Of a DNA stretch of 36,927 nt, positions 27,201 to 36,410 are shown piece by piece. The notes below the pieces were generated by a model that was not told the DNA's origin, did not search any database, and worked only from the letters and a program-made list of their open reading frames with translations. The first letter of the stretch is position 1. Every line of letters starts with the position of its first letter. Position numbers and translations under genes: made by a program. The DNA is from an uncultured Clostridiaceae bacterium. Its GTDB lineage: Bacteria; Bacillota; Clostridia; TANB77; CAG-508. The stretch lies in the NCBI GenBank assembly GCA_930990125.1, contig CAKNOI010000012.1, positions 1 through 36,927 of the forward strand, read 5' to 3'.

Positions 27201-30200
27201 CAAAGAAAATAGAAGAACTAGAAAAAAGTGAAAGAGAATATGTACTAGATATTGCCAAAAGAACATGGAAATATTTTAAAGACTATTTAGTAGAAGAAAA
27301 CAATTATTTACCACCCGATAATTATCAAGAAGATAGAATTCCTAAAGTGGTAAAAAGAACTTCTAGTACCAATATCGGGCTAGGATTATTAGCCGTTATA
27401 AGTAGTTATGATTTAGGACTAGAAAACGAAACAGATACAATACAATTGTTATATGCTATGCTAAAAAAAATAGAGGTACTTTCTAAGTGGAATGGGCATT
27501 TATATAACTGGTATAATATTCAAACATTAGAACCATTAAAACCAGCCTATGTTTCTACCGTAGATAGTGGAAATTTTGTGAGTTATCTATATGCTGTAAA
27601 AACATTTTTGCTACAGGAGAAAGAAAAGGAACAATCTCTACCAAAAGAAACAAGAGAGCAAATACAGTATATGCTAGAAGTAACAGAACACCTAATACAA
27701 AACACCGATTTTAGTAAATTATATAGTAAGGAACATAGACTATTTTCAATAGGATTTTCGATGGAAACCAACCAGCTAGAAGATTCGTATTACGATTTAT
27801 TAGCATCCGAAGCAAGAAGTGCTAGCTTAATTGCTATTAGTAAAAAAGATGTTTCGTATAAGCATTGGAACAATTTAAGTAGAAGTTTAACAATTTTAAA
27901 CAGACACAAAGGACTTATTTCATGGGCAGGTACAGCATTTGAATATTTAATGCCAAATATTATTCTACCAAGTTACGAAGGAACCCTATTAGATGAATCT
28001 TGTAAATTTATGATGTATTCCCAACAAGAGTACACGAAAAAGCTGGGAATTCCATGGGGAATTTCTGAATCTGCTTTTAATTTAAAAGATTTAAATGAAA
28101 ACTATCAATATAAATCTTTTGGTATTCCATGGTTAGGACTAAAAAGAGGCTTGGCAGATGAAATGGTAGTTGCTCCCTATGGAAGTATTTTAGCAATTAC
28201 CCAAGAACCTAAAAACGTAGTAAACAATATAAAAGAATTAGAAAAGCAAGGTATGCTAGGAGATTACGGATTTTATGAAGCTATTGATTATACTCCATCC
28301 CGTTTAAAACCAAAACAAAAAAGAGAAATTATTAAAACCTATATGGCACATCATCAGGGATTAATTTTAGTATCTATTGCAAATTTATTAAAGGACAACA
28401 AAATGCCAAAACGTTTTATGCAAAATAGTGAAATACAAGCGGTTAGCATTTTATTAGAAGAAAGAATGCCAGAAAATATGATTATTACCAAACAGCGCAA
28501 AGAAAAACCACCAAAGCTTGTATACCGTGATTATGAAGACTATACAGAACGTGTATACAGTAAAACAGATATTGATTTTGTAAATACCAATGTTATTGCT
28601 AGTGAAGAGTATACAGTAGTAGTAAACGAAAAAGGAGAAGGGTATAGTAAATATAAAGATATTTGGATTAACCGATATAAAGAAACCAGTGATAAAGAAC
28701 AAGGAATTTTCTTTTTCTTAAAAAATATACGTACCAAACGAATTTGGTCTACTGGCCAAATGCAATATTTAGCAAAGCCAGACAAACGTAAAACGATTTT
28801 TGCACCAGATAGTAGTAAATTAATAAGACAAGATGGCGATATGGAAACTACTTTAAAAATATTTACTGCTACCAAGGAAAATGTAGAAATTCGTAGGTTA
28901 TCTATTAAAAATCTAGGAAATGGAGAAGAAACATTAGAAGTAACAAGTTATTTTGAACCAATTTTATCAAAGCCAGAAGCGGATTATTCCCATATGGCAT
29001 TTAACAATCTGTTTTTGACATTTGCGTATGACCCAAAATTAGAAATGATACTGGCAAAAAGAAAAACAAGAACCAATAAAGAACAGGAGCTATATTTGGC
29101 AACTACCTTGTATACAATAAAAGAAACAATAGGAGAGTTAGAATATGAAATAGATAAAGAAAAAATATTAGGAAGAGGAAATTTAGGACTTCCTAAAATG
29201 ATAGCAAATTCTAAGCCGTTTTCTAGAAACTTAGGTCTTGTAACAGACCCTGCCATTTGTTTAAAAAAGACCATAAAAATAAAACCAGGAGAAACCGTAC
29301 ACTTAAATTTAATCCTAAGTGTCGCAGAAACAAAGGAAACAGCAATTACTAATTTGCAAAAATTCCGCTGTGAAGAAAGCATCAAAAAAGAAATGGAACT
29401 TTCTAAAGCAAAGGTAGAAGCGGAAAATCGATATATTGGTTTAACAGGAAAACAAATAGAAGTTTACCAACAATTGCTAACCTTTTTATTGTTTATTAAT
29501 CCACTAAAAGCACTTCGTATGCCAAAGTTACCGGCAAGAATTTATCCGCAAAGTGAACTATGGAAATACGGTATTTCCGGAGACCTACCAATATTACTTG
29601 TTAAAATAAAAGAAATAGGAGATATTGATGTATTAAAAGAAGCCATGAAAGCATATGAATATTATTCTCTGAAAAACATTAAAATAGATTTGGTAATTCT
29701 AGACGAAGAAAAAAAGACCTATGAAGAATATGTGAAAGAAGGAATAGAAAACGTAATTGCCAATAGTCATTTAGGTTATATGCGAAACCAATATGGGGGA
29801 ATTTTTATCCTAAAGGAAGAAGAAATAGAACATAAAGATGCACTAGAATTTAGAGCAAACTTTATTTTAGATAGTCATTTAGGAACAATAAAATCCCAAT
29901 TACAAGATGCAAAAGAAGAATGGATAGAAAACAGAAAAAATATTGGACTAGAAGAAAATAAATTACCTATTCCTTGGCAAGAGACTACATTCCATAGCCT
30001 TGCAGAAACAAGAAAAATAAAATATGATAACGAATATGGAGGATTTACAGAAGACGGTAAGAAGTTTTTGATGCATGTAAATCAAGAACAAAAATTGCCT
30101 ACAGTTTGGAGTCATATTTTAGCAAATCCTAAGTTTGGAACCTTGGTAACCGATAGTGGTGGTGGCTTTACATGGGATAAAAATAGTAGACTTCATAGAT

Positions 30201-31946
30201 TAACTGCTTGGTCTAACATGCCAGTAGAAGATATTCCATCAGAAATGATATATATACAAGACAAAGAAAAAGGAGGAAGTTGGACCTTACAAGCAGTAGG
30301 TAAACCAGACAAAGAAGAATATAAAGCAGGATTTGGTTTTGGATATTGCAATTATTCTCACGAAAGCAATGGACTAGGACAAGAAATGACTGTATTTGTA
30401 CCATTAGACGAAAGTATGAAAATACAATTACTAACCTTAAAAAATAGATTACCAGAAAGAAGAAATTTAAAATTAATCTATTATATTAAGCCCGTCTTGG
30501 ACGAAGACGAACTAAAATCCAATGGAAAAATCAACATTAGGTGGAAAGAAAACGCCAATTTAGTGTATGCAAAAAATTTAGCAAACGAAACATTTGGTGA
30601 CCGCATTTGTTATCTATCTAGTAGCGAAAAAATAACTTCTTACACTGGAAACAAAACATTCTTTATGGGAGAAGGCGGAATTGCAAATCCCCATGGATTA
30701 AATTGTGTTGCATTAGATAATGAAAATGGATTGGGAAGAGATACCATCCTAGCAGTTCAAATTTCTGTTACTTTGGAAAGTTTTGAAAGTAAAGAAATAA
30801 GCTTTGTATTAGGAGCCGGAAGCTCGCTAATGGAAATACAAGACAAAGCATATCAATATACCAATATTTCTAATAGCAGAGAAAAATTAGAAGAAACCAA
30901 AAGATATTGGAACCAAACGTTAGGAAAGTTACAAGTACAAACACCAATCGAGTCTATTAATATTTTGCTAAATGGATGGATTCCTTACCAAGCAATTGTC
31001 CGGAAGATTGTGGGCAAAATCTGGATTTTATCAATCGGGTGGTGCATTTGGTTTTCGTGACCAATTGCAAGACACACTAGGATTAAAATATATTAATACA
31101 GACTTTATGAAACAGCAAATTTTACTGGCAAGTAAACATCAATTTGAAGAAGGAGACGTCTTGCATTGGTGGCATGAAGACACACGAAGAGGAATTCGTA
31201 CAAGATTTTCTGATGACTTATTATGGCTTCCCTACACGGTAGCAGAATATATAAGCTTTACAGGGGATTGGTCCTTATTAGAAGAAGAAACAAACTATCT
31301 AAAAGGAGAAGTACTAAAAGAAGGAGAGGAAGAAAGATACGACTATTATCCAGAATCAGACCACAAAGAAAGCATATGGGAACACTGTAAAAAAGCCATA
31401 GAGCATAGCTTTTCTTTTGGGGAACATGGTTTACCTAAAATAGGAACAGGAGATTGGAATGACGGCATGAGCACAGTAGGAAACAAAGGAAAAGGAGAAA
31501 GTGTTTGGCTAGGATTTTTCCTATATGATGTCTTACAAAAAATGATTCCAATAGCAAAAGAAAAGAAAGAAGAAGAACTAGCACAAAAATACGAAGAAGT
31601 AAAAGAAAACTTAAAAAGAGCATTAAATACAAACGCATGGGATGGAAGATGGTATAAAAGAGCCTATATGGATAGCGGAGAAGCCCTGGGAAGCATCGAA
31701 AACGAAGAATGTAGAATTGATAATATCTCCCAAACATGGTCCGTTATTTCAGGAGCAGGAGATAATGACAAAAAATATATTTCCATGGAAAGCTTAGAAA
31801 ATCACTTGATAGATACCGAACATGGACTTATTAAATTACTAGACCCACCATTTGAAAAAGGAAAATTAGAACCAGGATATATTAAAGGCTATTTACCAGG
31901 AGTAAGAGAAAATGGAGGACAATACACACATGTGTGTTGTTGTTAA
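24218..31946 (+). CDS. Cyclic beta-1,2-glucan synthase (ChvB/NdvB type), +1 frameshift and interrupted 3' end
   Basis: The product polymerises UDP-glucose into cyclic beta-1,2-glucan and trims chains by phosphorolysis. ATG 24218 is chosen (AAGGAG 11 bases upstream); the in-frame GTG 24206 overlaps that box. Membrane helices lie near residues 400-450, 810-865 and 944-990. The GT84 glycosyltransferase has DADTDL (Asp625) and QHRWIRGD (Gln771-Trp774). A glycoamylase-like domain follows (GISESAFNLKDLNENY near 1281), then the GH94 phosphorylase. At 31001 the codons GTC CGG AAG leave frame; skipping one C gives GRLWAKSGFYQSGGAFGFRDQ in the next frame, which then shows HWWHEDTRRGIRTRFSDDLL and GDWNDGM with the catalytic Asp. 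The downstream frame has no ribosome site. At 31920 an inserted element cuts the gene, so the product ends in THVCCC. Without the insertion and with CGGA read as one residue the protein is 2730 residues. Confidence 0.9.
31001..31004 (+). other. +1 frameshift at an in-frame CGG(A) in the glucan synthase gene
   Basis: Frame 0 reads GCA ATT GTC CGG AAG and stops at 31058-31060. Reading GTC, then CGGA as one codon, then AGA TTG TGG restores AIV-x-RLWAKSGFYQSGG, with exactly one residue between V and R. The skipped-C reading gives Gly (GGA). Confidence 0.8.
31920..31932 (+). repeat. Left attachment core (attL)
   Basis: CAATACACACATG matches the right-hand core at 35843-35855 in 12 of 13 bases. 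Host coding sequence lies on its left and element sequence (TGTGTTGTTGTT) on its right. Confidence 0.8.
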
Positions 31947-32061
31947 TGCCAGTTTTTGAAAAATATTGATACTCTTAAAATTTGTATATCAAAATACTTA
32001 AAAAATGTATATTGATATAGAAGAATACATATTGAATAAATTTATAAAATTTTGATAACAT

Positions 32062-32090
32062 TTGACAAATGGATAAAAAAATGCTAAAAT
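32062..32090 (+). promoter_or_regulatory. Promoter for the AbiE-type pair
   Basis: Consensus TTGACA (32062-32067), 17-base spacer, TAAAAT (32085-32090), about 60 bases before the antitoxin start. Confidence 0.7.
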
Positions 32091-32152
32091 ATTACTAGAA
32101 TATGAATAAAATATAAAAATAATCATAAGATAGTAATAAAGAGGTGAGAAAA

Positions 32153-32800
32153 ATGAATTGCTATAATATGGTGTTAGAATATATAAATAAGAATGAAAAA
32201 GGAATACCAATTTTTATTGAAGAAATCAAAGAATACATTATTAAATTCTATAATGAAAAAGACAAAGAAAAAGTTTTCAATAATGTTAAAGCAATTTTAA
32301 ATAGAATGAATAAAGAAGGCATAATAGAAACAGCATATAAAGGAATTTATTATATTCCTAATGAAAACATATTTGGAAAGATGTTGTTAGGAAATAGAAA
32401 AATCATTCAATATAAATATATAATGGACAAAGATGGAAATATTAAAGGATATGTCACTGGAGCAAAGCTTTTTAATGAGGCACATTTAACTACACAAGTT
32501 CCAAACATTATAGACATTGCAACAAATGAATGTAAGAACTTTAATAAATATGAAAACAAGAACTTAAATGTTATAATTAGAAAACCAAAAATAGAGATAA
32601 ACAATGAGAATTATAAGTATTTGCAGTTATTTGACTTAATAGAGAATAAAGACAATATAGGAATTGAAGTAGATAATCCAGATGAAATAATTTATAATTT
32701 CATTGAAGAGAATGATTTAGATTTTGAAAAGATAATTAAATATGCTATGGATACAAAAAGTAGAACAGTCATAAACAAAATACTTGTCCTAGCAAGATAG
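32153..32800 (+). CDS. AbiEi/DUF6088-like antitoxin of a type IV toxin-antitoxin pair
   Basis: This ~215-residue protein is best started at ATG 32153, 8 bases after GAGG; the in-frame GTG 32144 overlaps that box. Residues ~1-75 look like a winged-helix DNA-binding domain (MVLEYINKNEKGIPIFIEEIK, then ILNRMNKEGIIETAYKGIYYIP). This is followed by the AbiEi-type region with YVTGAKLFNEAHLTTQVPNI. In AbiE systems this protein represses the operon and opposes the nucleotidyltransferase toxin encoded next. The following gene starts within 10 bases. Very AT-rich codon use compared with the host genes agrees with acquisition by transfer. Confidence 0.82.
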   Translation: MNCYNMVLEYINKNEKGIPIFIEEIKEYIIKFYNEKDKEKVFNNVKAILNRMNKEGIIETAYKGIYYIPNENIFGKMLLGNRKIIQYKYIMDKDGNIKGYVTGAKLFNEAHLTTQVPNIIDIATNECKNFNKYENKNLNVIIRKPKIEINNENYKYLQLFDLIENKDNIGIEVDNPDEIIYNFIEENDLDFEKIIKYAMDTKSRTVINKILVLAR

Positions 32801-32809
32801 GAGATGAAA

Positions 32810-33757
32810 ATGAATTTACATTTAAACAAAGAACTATTTAGAGAGTTTATAGATAACTTAAATACAAGAACTGGTATTGATTCTGATATTATTGAAAAAG
32901 ATTATTATGTATGTACAATATTGAAAGAATTATCAAAAAATCAAGATGAGTTGCAGGCATACTTTAAAGGTGGAACAGCAGTTTATAAAATATTAGATAC
33001 AATGAATAGATTTTCAGAAGATATAGACTTAACAGTAAAAGTTCTTCCTGAACAATCAAATACCAAAAATAAAAATAGACTAAAAGAGTCAGCTCTAGGT
33101 TATAAAATTGAAGGACTAAAATTATCAAAAGAAGAGTGTATTGATAATAAAGGCAGTGTTACAGGAATATACAGATACAATTCTATTTATGATACTAGCA
33201 AAGATCCACTACATAGAGCAGGAACTATACAAGTAGAAGCAACATCTTTTACTGTTAGTGAGCCATATAAAAGATATAATATTGAGCCACTTATATATAA
33301 ACTAGCCAATGAAAATGAAAGAAAAATATTAAAAGAGCAATTTGGAATATCAAATTTTGATATAAACATTATTAAGCTAGAAAGAATGTTTATAGATAAA
33401 GTTTTTGCAGCAGAGTTTTATTATATTAGAAATATGTATAAAGATACATCAAAGCATTTATATGATATTACAATACTAGCAAAAACAAAAGAAATCAAAG
33501 AATTGTTACAAAATAAAGAAGAATTAAAACAGTTAATTTCATATAAAAGACAAGAAGAAAGCATTAGAAAAGGTGGAATTGATGCTAATATAAAAATAAA
33601 AGATTTTACATATTTGAACCAAGACTTTAATGAGGAATTATTAAAGGAATTTGAAAATATGCAAAACAAATATGTATTAAATGATAAATACAAAATAGAA
33701 ATCAGTGAAGTAAAGAATACTTTAAATGAAATAATAAACAATAAAAATATTGTATAG
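32810..33757 (+). CDS. AbiEii-type nucleotidyltransferase toxin
   Basis: This ~315-residue protein is best started at ATG 32810, with AGGAG six bases upstream; the in-frame ATG 32804 abuts that box. The core AYFKGGTAVYKILDTMNRFSEDIDL carries the GGTxxxK and DID features of the AbiEii/AbiGii nucleotidyltransferase family. Early SDIIEKDYYVCTIL and the later KLERMFIDKVFAAEFYYIR also fit. Known members block growth or phage production by adding nucleotides to tRNA acceptor ends. As element cargo it may act as phage defence and as an addiction system that punishes loss of the element. It is followed by a strong terminator. Confidence 0.88.
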   Translation: MNLHLNKELFREFIDNLNTRTGIDSDIIEKDYYVCTILKELSKNQDELQAYFKGGTAVYKILDTMNRFSEDIDLTVKVLPEQSNTKNKNRLKESALGYKIEGLKLSKEECIDNKGSVTGIYRYNSIYDTSKDPLHRAGTIQVEATSFTVSEPYKRYNIEPLIYKLANENERKILKEQFGISNFDINIIKLERMFIDKVFAAEFYYIRNMYKDTSKHLYDITILAKTKEIKELLQNKEELKQLISYKRQEESIRKGGIDANIKIKDFTYLNQDFNEELLKEFENMQNKYVLNDKYKIEISEVKNTLNEIINNKNIV

Positions 33758-33770
33758 ACGAAATAAAAGA

Positions 33771-33809
33771 AGGAGAGAACTTTGAAATTTCAAAGGCTCT
33801 CTTTTTTTT
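33771..33809 (+). terminator. Intrinsic terminator after the AbiE-type pair
   Basis: GAGAG and CTTTGAAATTTCAAAG build a stem closed by CTCTC, followed by eight Ts. Confidence 0.85.
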
Positions 33810-33888
33810 GAATTTCTAAGATATAAGATAGCCTATTGCATAAAGAAAGGAAAAATTGGAAATAATTACAACTAAAGGAGTGACATTT

Positions 33889-34029
33889 ATGCAAGAAGGT
33901 AAAATAGAAAAGAAAAACGATAAAAAGAAAAATGATTTTAAAGTAAATATTATATTTAATGAAAAAGGAGAAGCATTAGAAAGAATAATAGAAAGAGCAT
34001 TTGGAAATTATTGTATGAAGAAAAATTAA
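33889..34029 (+). CDS. Small basic protein upstream of the recombinase
   Basis: A 46-residue ORF starts at ATG 33889 with AAAGGAG 7 bases upstream, reading MQEGKIEKKNDKKKN then a short beta/helix part (NVIFNEKGEALERIIERAF in outline). Small ORFs in this place precede large serine recombinases in many Clostridia elements, but I cannot assign it to a named family. It may be a regulator or recombination accessory factor. Coding is supported by the ribosome site and position; function is unknown. Confidence 0.6.
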   Translation: MQEGKIEKKNDKKKNDFKVNIIFNEKGEALERIIERAFGNYCMKKN

Positions 34030-34050
34030 AGTAAAATAATGGTATTAAAT

Positions 34051-34095
34051 GAGATAATATGATATAATCAAAATTAAGAGTATCAATATTATCTC
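34051..34095 (+). promoter_or_regulatory. Recombinase promoter -10 inside an inverted repeat
   Basis: TATAAT (34063-34068) with TGA before it lies between GAGATAATAT (34051-34060) and ATATTATCTC (34086-34095). The arms extend further with one gap (GATA/TATC). It could be an operator for a repressor or a leader hairpin. The -35 box is weak. Confidence 0.45.
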
Positions 34096-34126
34096 ATTAT
34101 CTTTATATAGCAAGTAAGGAGGTAAA

Positions 34127-35826
34127 ATGAAGCTTACAATAATGAATAATATTGATTATTACGCAAGTAACAAGGTTCCGGGGAACCCACTTGTAGCCAA
34201 AGGCTACAATAGTTGGTCGGGTTCTTACAAAGTAGGCATATATATAAGGCTTTCAAGAGAAGATGAAGAAAAGGAAAAGTATCAAGAAAGCGAAAGTATT
34301 GGGAACCAAAGAACTTTGCTAATGCAATACATCAAAGAAAACAAATTAAATTTTATAGCAGAATATGTTGATGATGGTGTTAGTGGAACAAGTTTTGATA
34401 GACCTGCCTTTAATAGAATGATTCAAGATATTGAAGCTCGGTAAAATTAATATGGTTGTCACAAAAGATTTATCAAGACTAGGTAGAAATTATGTGCAAT
34501 CCGGACTTTACATGGAAACATATTTTCCAGAACATAAAGTAAGATTTGTTGCAATACTCGACAATATAGACACAGCTTATGATACATCAAACAACGATAT
34601 AGCACCATTTAAGTCCATATTAAATGAAATGTATGCAAAAGATACATCAAAAAAAATAAATAGTGTATTGCAATCTAAAAGAAATCTTGGAGAATATTTA
34701 GGGACAGCACCTTTTCGGCTATAAAAAAGATCCAGAAAATAAATACCATTTACTAATAGATGAAGAAGCAGCAAAGGTGGTAAAACTGATATATGAAAAA
34801 TATTTAGCAGGTTTTGGTACAACGCAAATAGCAGATTATTTAAGTAAGCACAAAATTCCCATTCCATCCGATTATAACAAGAAAAAAAGAGGAACAAAAT
34901 CTCTAACCTATGGACTATGGCAACAATCTACAGTAAGATTTATTCTTTCCAATGAAATTTACACAGGAACAGTGATACAAGGAAAAAGGAAAAAAGTAAG
35001 TTTTAAATCTAAAAAGTTTATCGATTTGCCAGAAGAAGATTGGGTTAAAGTAGAAAACATGCACGAACCAATTATCAGTAAAGAAGATTTTGAAAGAGTA
35101 AAAAAAATAATAAATAGCACAAAGGGTTCAAGAACCGTTAAGAATGACTATTTATTTAAAGGCTTACTTAGATGTTACGACTGCAAAGGATATATTGGAA
35201 TAAGAAGTCCAGATAAAAACGGAAATATCTATGGTAGATGTCAAAGATATGGAAGGTTTGGAAAATTTGATGTATGTTCACCACACAATTTTAATTATCA
35301 AGTTTTTGAAGAACAAATGCTAGAAGTTTTAAGAAACGTTTGCAAAGAATACACAAACACAAAGAAACTAGAAGAAATTGCAAAACAATCTAAAGCAAAG
35401 AAATCTCAAGAACTAAATATAAAAAAGCAGATAGATTCTTTTAAAGAGGAAATAGAAAAAGAAACGAGAAAGCTAGAAGTAATGTATGATGACAGATTAG
35501 CAGGAATTATCACACTGGACGAATATATAAAAAATGCCAATAGAATAAAAGAAACTGTCAAAGGATATGAACAAAACATCAAAGAGCTGGAACAAGAGCT
35601 ATCTTGCAACAGTGATAAAACAAAAAAGGAAAGTAGATTAAGTAATTTGATAGAAGAATTTCTCAATATGGAGAAACCAACAAAAGAAATCATTAGAGAA
35701 TTTATAGAAAAAATTGAAATTCATAGCGACAAACAAGTTGATATTTATTTCAAATTTAAACCATTACAAGATTTAAAAAATAATTTTATATGTGCAAAAA
35801 AAGACTATGAGAGAAAAGCAAAATGA
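34127..35826 (+). CDS. Large serine recombinase with two +1 frameshifts at CGG
   Basis: Read across both shifts the protein is 565 residues. The start ATG follows AAGGAGG. A ~33-residue N-terminal extension precedes the resolvase domain (VGIYIRLSREDE with the catalytic Ser; YVDDGVSGTSFDRPAF; VVTKDLSRLGRNYVQSG). The recombinase domain follows (GTTQIADYLSKHKIP, WQQSTVRFILSNEIYTGTVIQGK). Next comes a zinc ribbon (LLRCYDCKGY paired with GRCQRYG and VCSPHNF), and then a coiled coil near residues 420-520. In frame 0 the gene stops at 34442-34444 and, after the first shift, at 34722-34724. Both breaks sit at an in-frame CGG, and skipping the C restores EAGKINMVV and APFGYKKDPENKY. Downstream pieces have no ribosome sites, so this is one gene. 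It should cut and join the att sites at 31920 and 35843 if the shifts are bypassed; otherwise it is a pseudogene. Confidence 0.88.
34174..34224 (+). promoter_or_regulatory. Nested hairpins at the 5' end of the recombinase ORF
   Basis: TTGTAGCC (34191-34198) and GGCTACAA (34202-34209) form a perfect 8-bp stem with an AAA loop. GAACCC (34183-34188) can pair with GGGTTC (34219-34224) around it, or GGAACC (34182-34187) can pair with the preceding GGTTCC (34174-34179). The two outer pairings exclude each other. It is GC-rich for this element and codes for the N-terminal extension. Confidence 0.5.
34439..34442 (+). other. +1 frameshift at an in-frame CGG(T) in the recombinase gene
   Basis: Frame 0 is GAA GCT CGG TAA. 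Skipping C gives GAA GCT GGT AAA ATT AAT, restoring the family-typical IEAGKIN. Confidence 0.8.
34716..34719 (+). other. +1 frameshift at an in-frame CGG(C) in the recombinase gene
   Basis: The active frame is CCT TTT CGG CTA TAA. Skipping C gives CCT TTT GGC TAT AAA AAA GAT, restoring PFGYKKD, where Gly is highly conserved in the family. Confidence 0.8.
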
Positions 35827-35842
35827 GAAATGTCCACAAGAA

Positions 35843-35855
35843 CAATACACTCATG
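35843..35855 (+). repeat. Right attachment core (attR)
   Basis: CAATACACTCATG lies between the end of the element (recombinase stop at 35824-35826) and resumed glucan synthase sequence. It differs from the left core only at 35851 (T instead of A), a silent Thr codon change. Confidence 0.8.
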
Positions 35856-36334
35856 CTGCAACATGGACCATTATTGCAGAAGCAATGCTAGGCTTTGGGG
35901 ACAAAGCAGCAGAACTATTCCGCATGATAAACCCAATAGAACATGCCAGAACCAAAGAAGCTATAAAAAAATACAAAGTAGAACCATATGTAATAGCAGC
36001 AGATGTATATAGTAGTCATTCTTTAGCAGGAAGAGGAGGCTGGACATGGTATACAGGCTCTGCCAGCTGGTACTACAAAGCAGGAATAGAATATATGTTA
36101 GGATTTAAAATAGAAAAAAATGTGTTAAAAATAGAACCTTGTATCCCAAAAGACTGGAAAGAATACGAAATGCACTATAAAGTAGGAAATAGTATGTACC
36201 ATATAAAAGTAAACAATCCAAATGGAAAAAACACGGGAGTAGAAAAGTTTGTAGTAAACGGAGAAGAAAAAAAAGAAAAACAAATCCGTCTGCAAGATAA
36301 TAACGGAATTTATAATATAGAAGTATGGATGTAA
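35843..36334 (+). pseudogene. 3' fragment of the cyclic beta-1,2-glucan synthase gene
   Basis: From the core onward the sequence encodes QYTHAATWTIIAEAMLGFG, RGGWTWYTGSASWYY and the C-terminal beta domain, ending in NIEVWM. It continues exactly the GH94 domain cut at 31920. TGSASW is the region that forms part of the phosphate site in GH94 phosphorylases, so the upstream part alone should lack phosphorolysis. An ORF beginning in the element (ATG 35792 or 35807) reads in frame into it and could make a ~180-residue chimera, but no clear ribosome site supports that. It would be reunited with the main gene on precise excision. Confidence 0.88.
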
Positions 36335-36410
36335 AGAAAATCAAAAAACAAATAAATAGCAAAACTTTAAAGTTTTAGAAAATAAATAAGTAGAAAATGC
36401 AAAGAAATAG

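Larger units (their letters stand above)
31920..35855 (+). mobile_element. Serine-recombinase integrative element inserted in the glucan synthase gene
   Basis: The element lies between CAATACACACATG (31920-31932) and CAATACACTCATG (35843-35855), giving 3923 bp of inserted DNA counting one core copy. It carries an AbiEi/AbiEii-type pair, a 46-residue small protein and a large serine recombinase whose gene ends 17 bases before the right core, all on the plus strand. It is visibly more AT-rich than the host gene. Removing it joins the codons for GGQYTH to those for AATWTIIAEAM in frame, as the GH94 family expects. There are no long terminal inverted repeats and no DDE transposase, which fits large serine recombinase integration. 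With no other mobility gene it is either a minimal transposon-like unit or a remnant of a larger one. Confidence 0.88.

Noticed and set aside
30972-31946. Separate gene starting at ATG 30972
   Set aside because: No ribosome site, it begins inside the glucan synthase frame, and its protein continues the GH94 domain; it is the +1 frame of the same gene.
34439-34719. Classical P-site slippage as the single explanation of the frameshifts
   Set aside because: Only TTT-C allows good re-pairing in the +1 frame; GCT and GTC do not, so slippage cannot explain all three sites.
34431-35826. Two independent downstream recombinase genes (34431-34724 and 34777-35826)
   Set aside because: Neither has a ribosome site, and both continue the same recombinase in shifted frames, so they are annotated as one gene.
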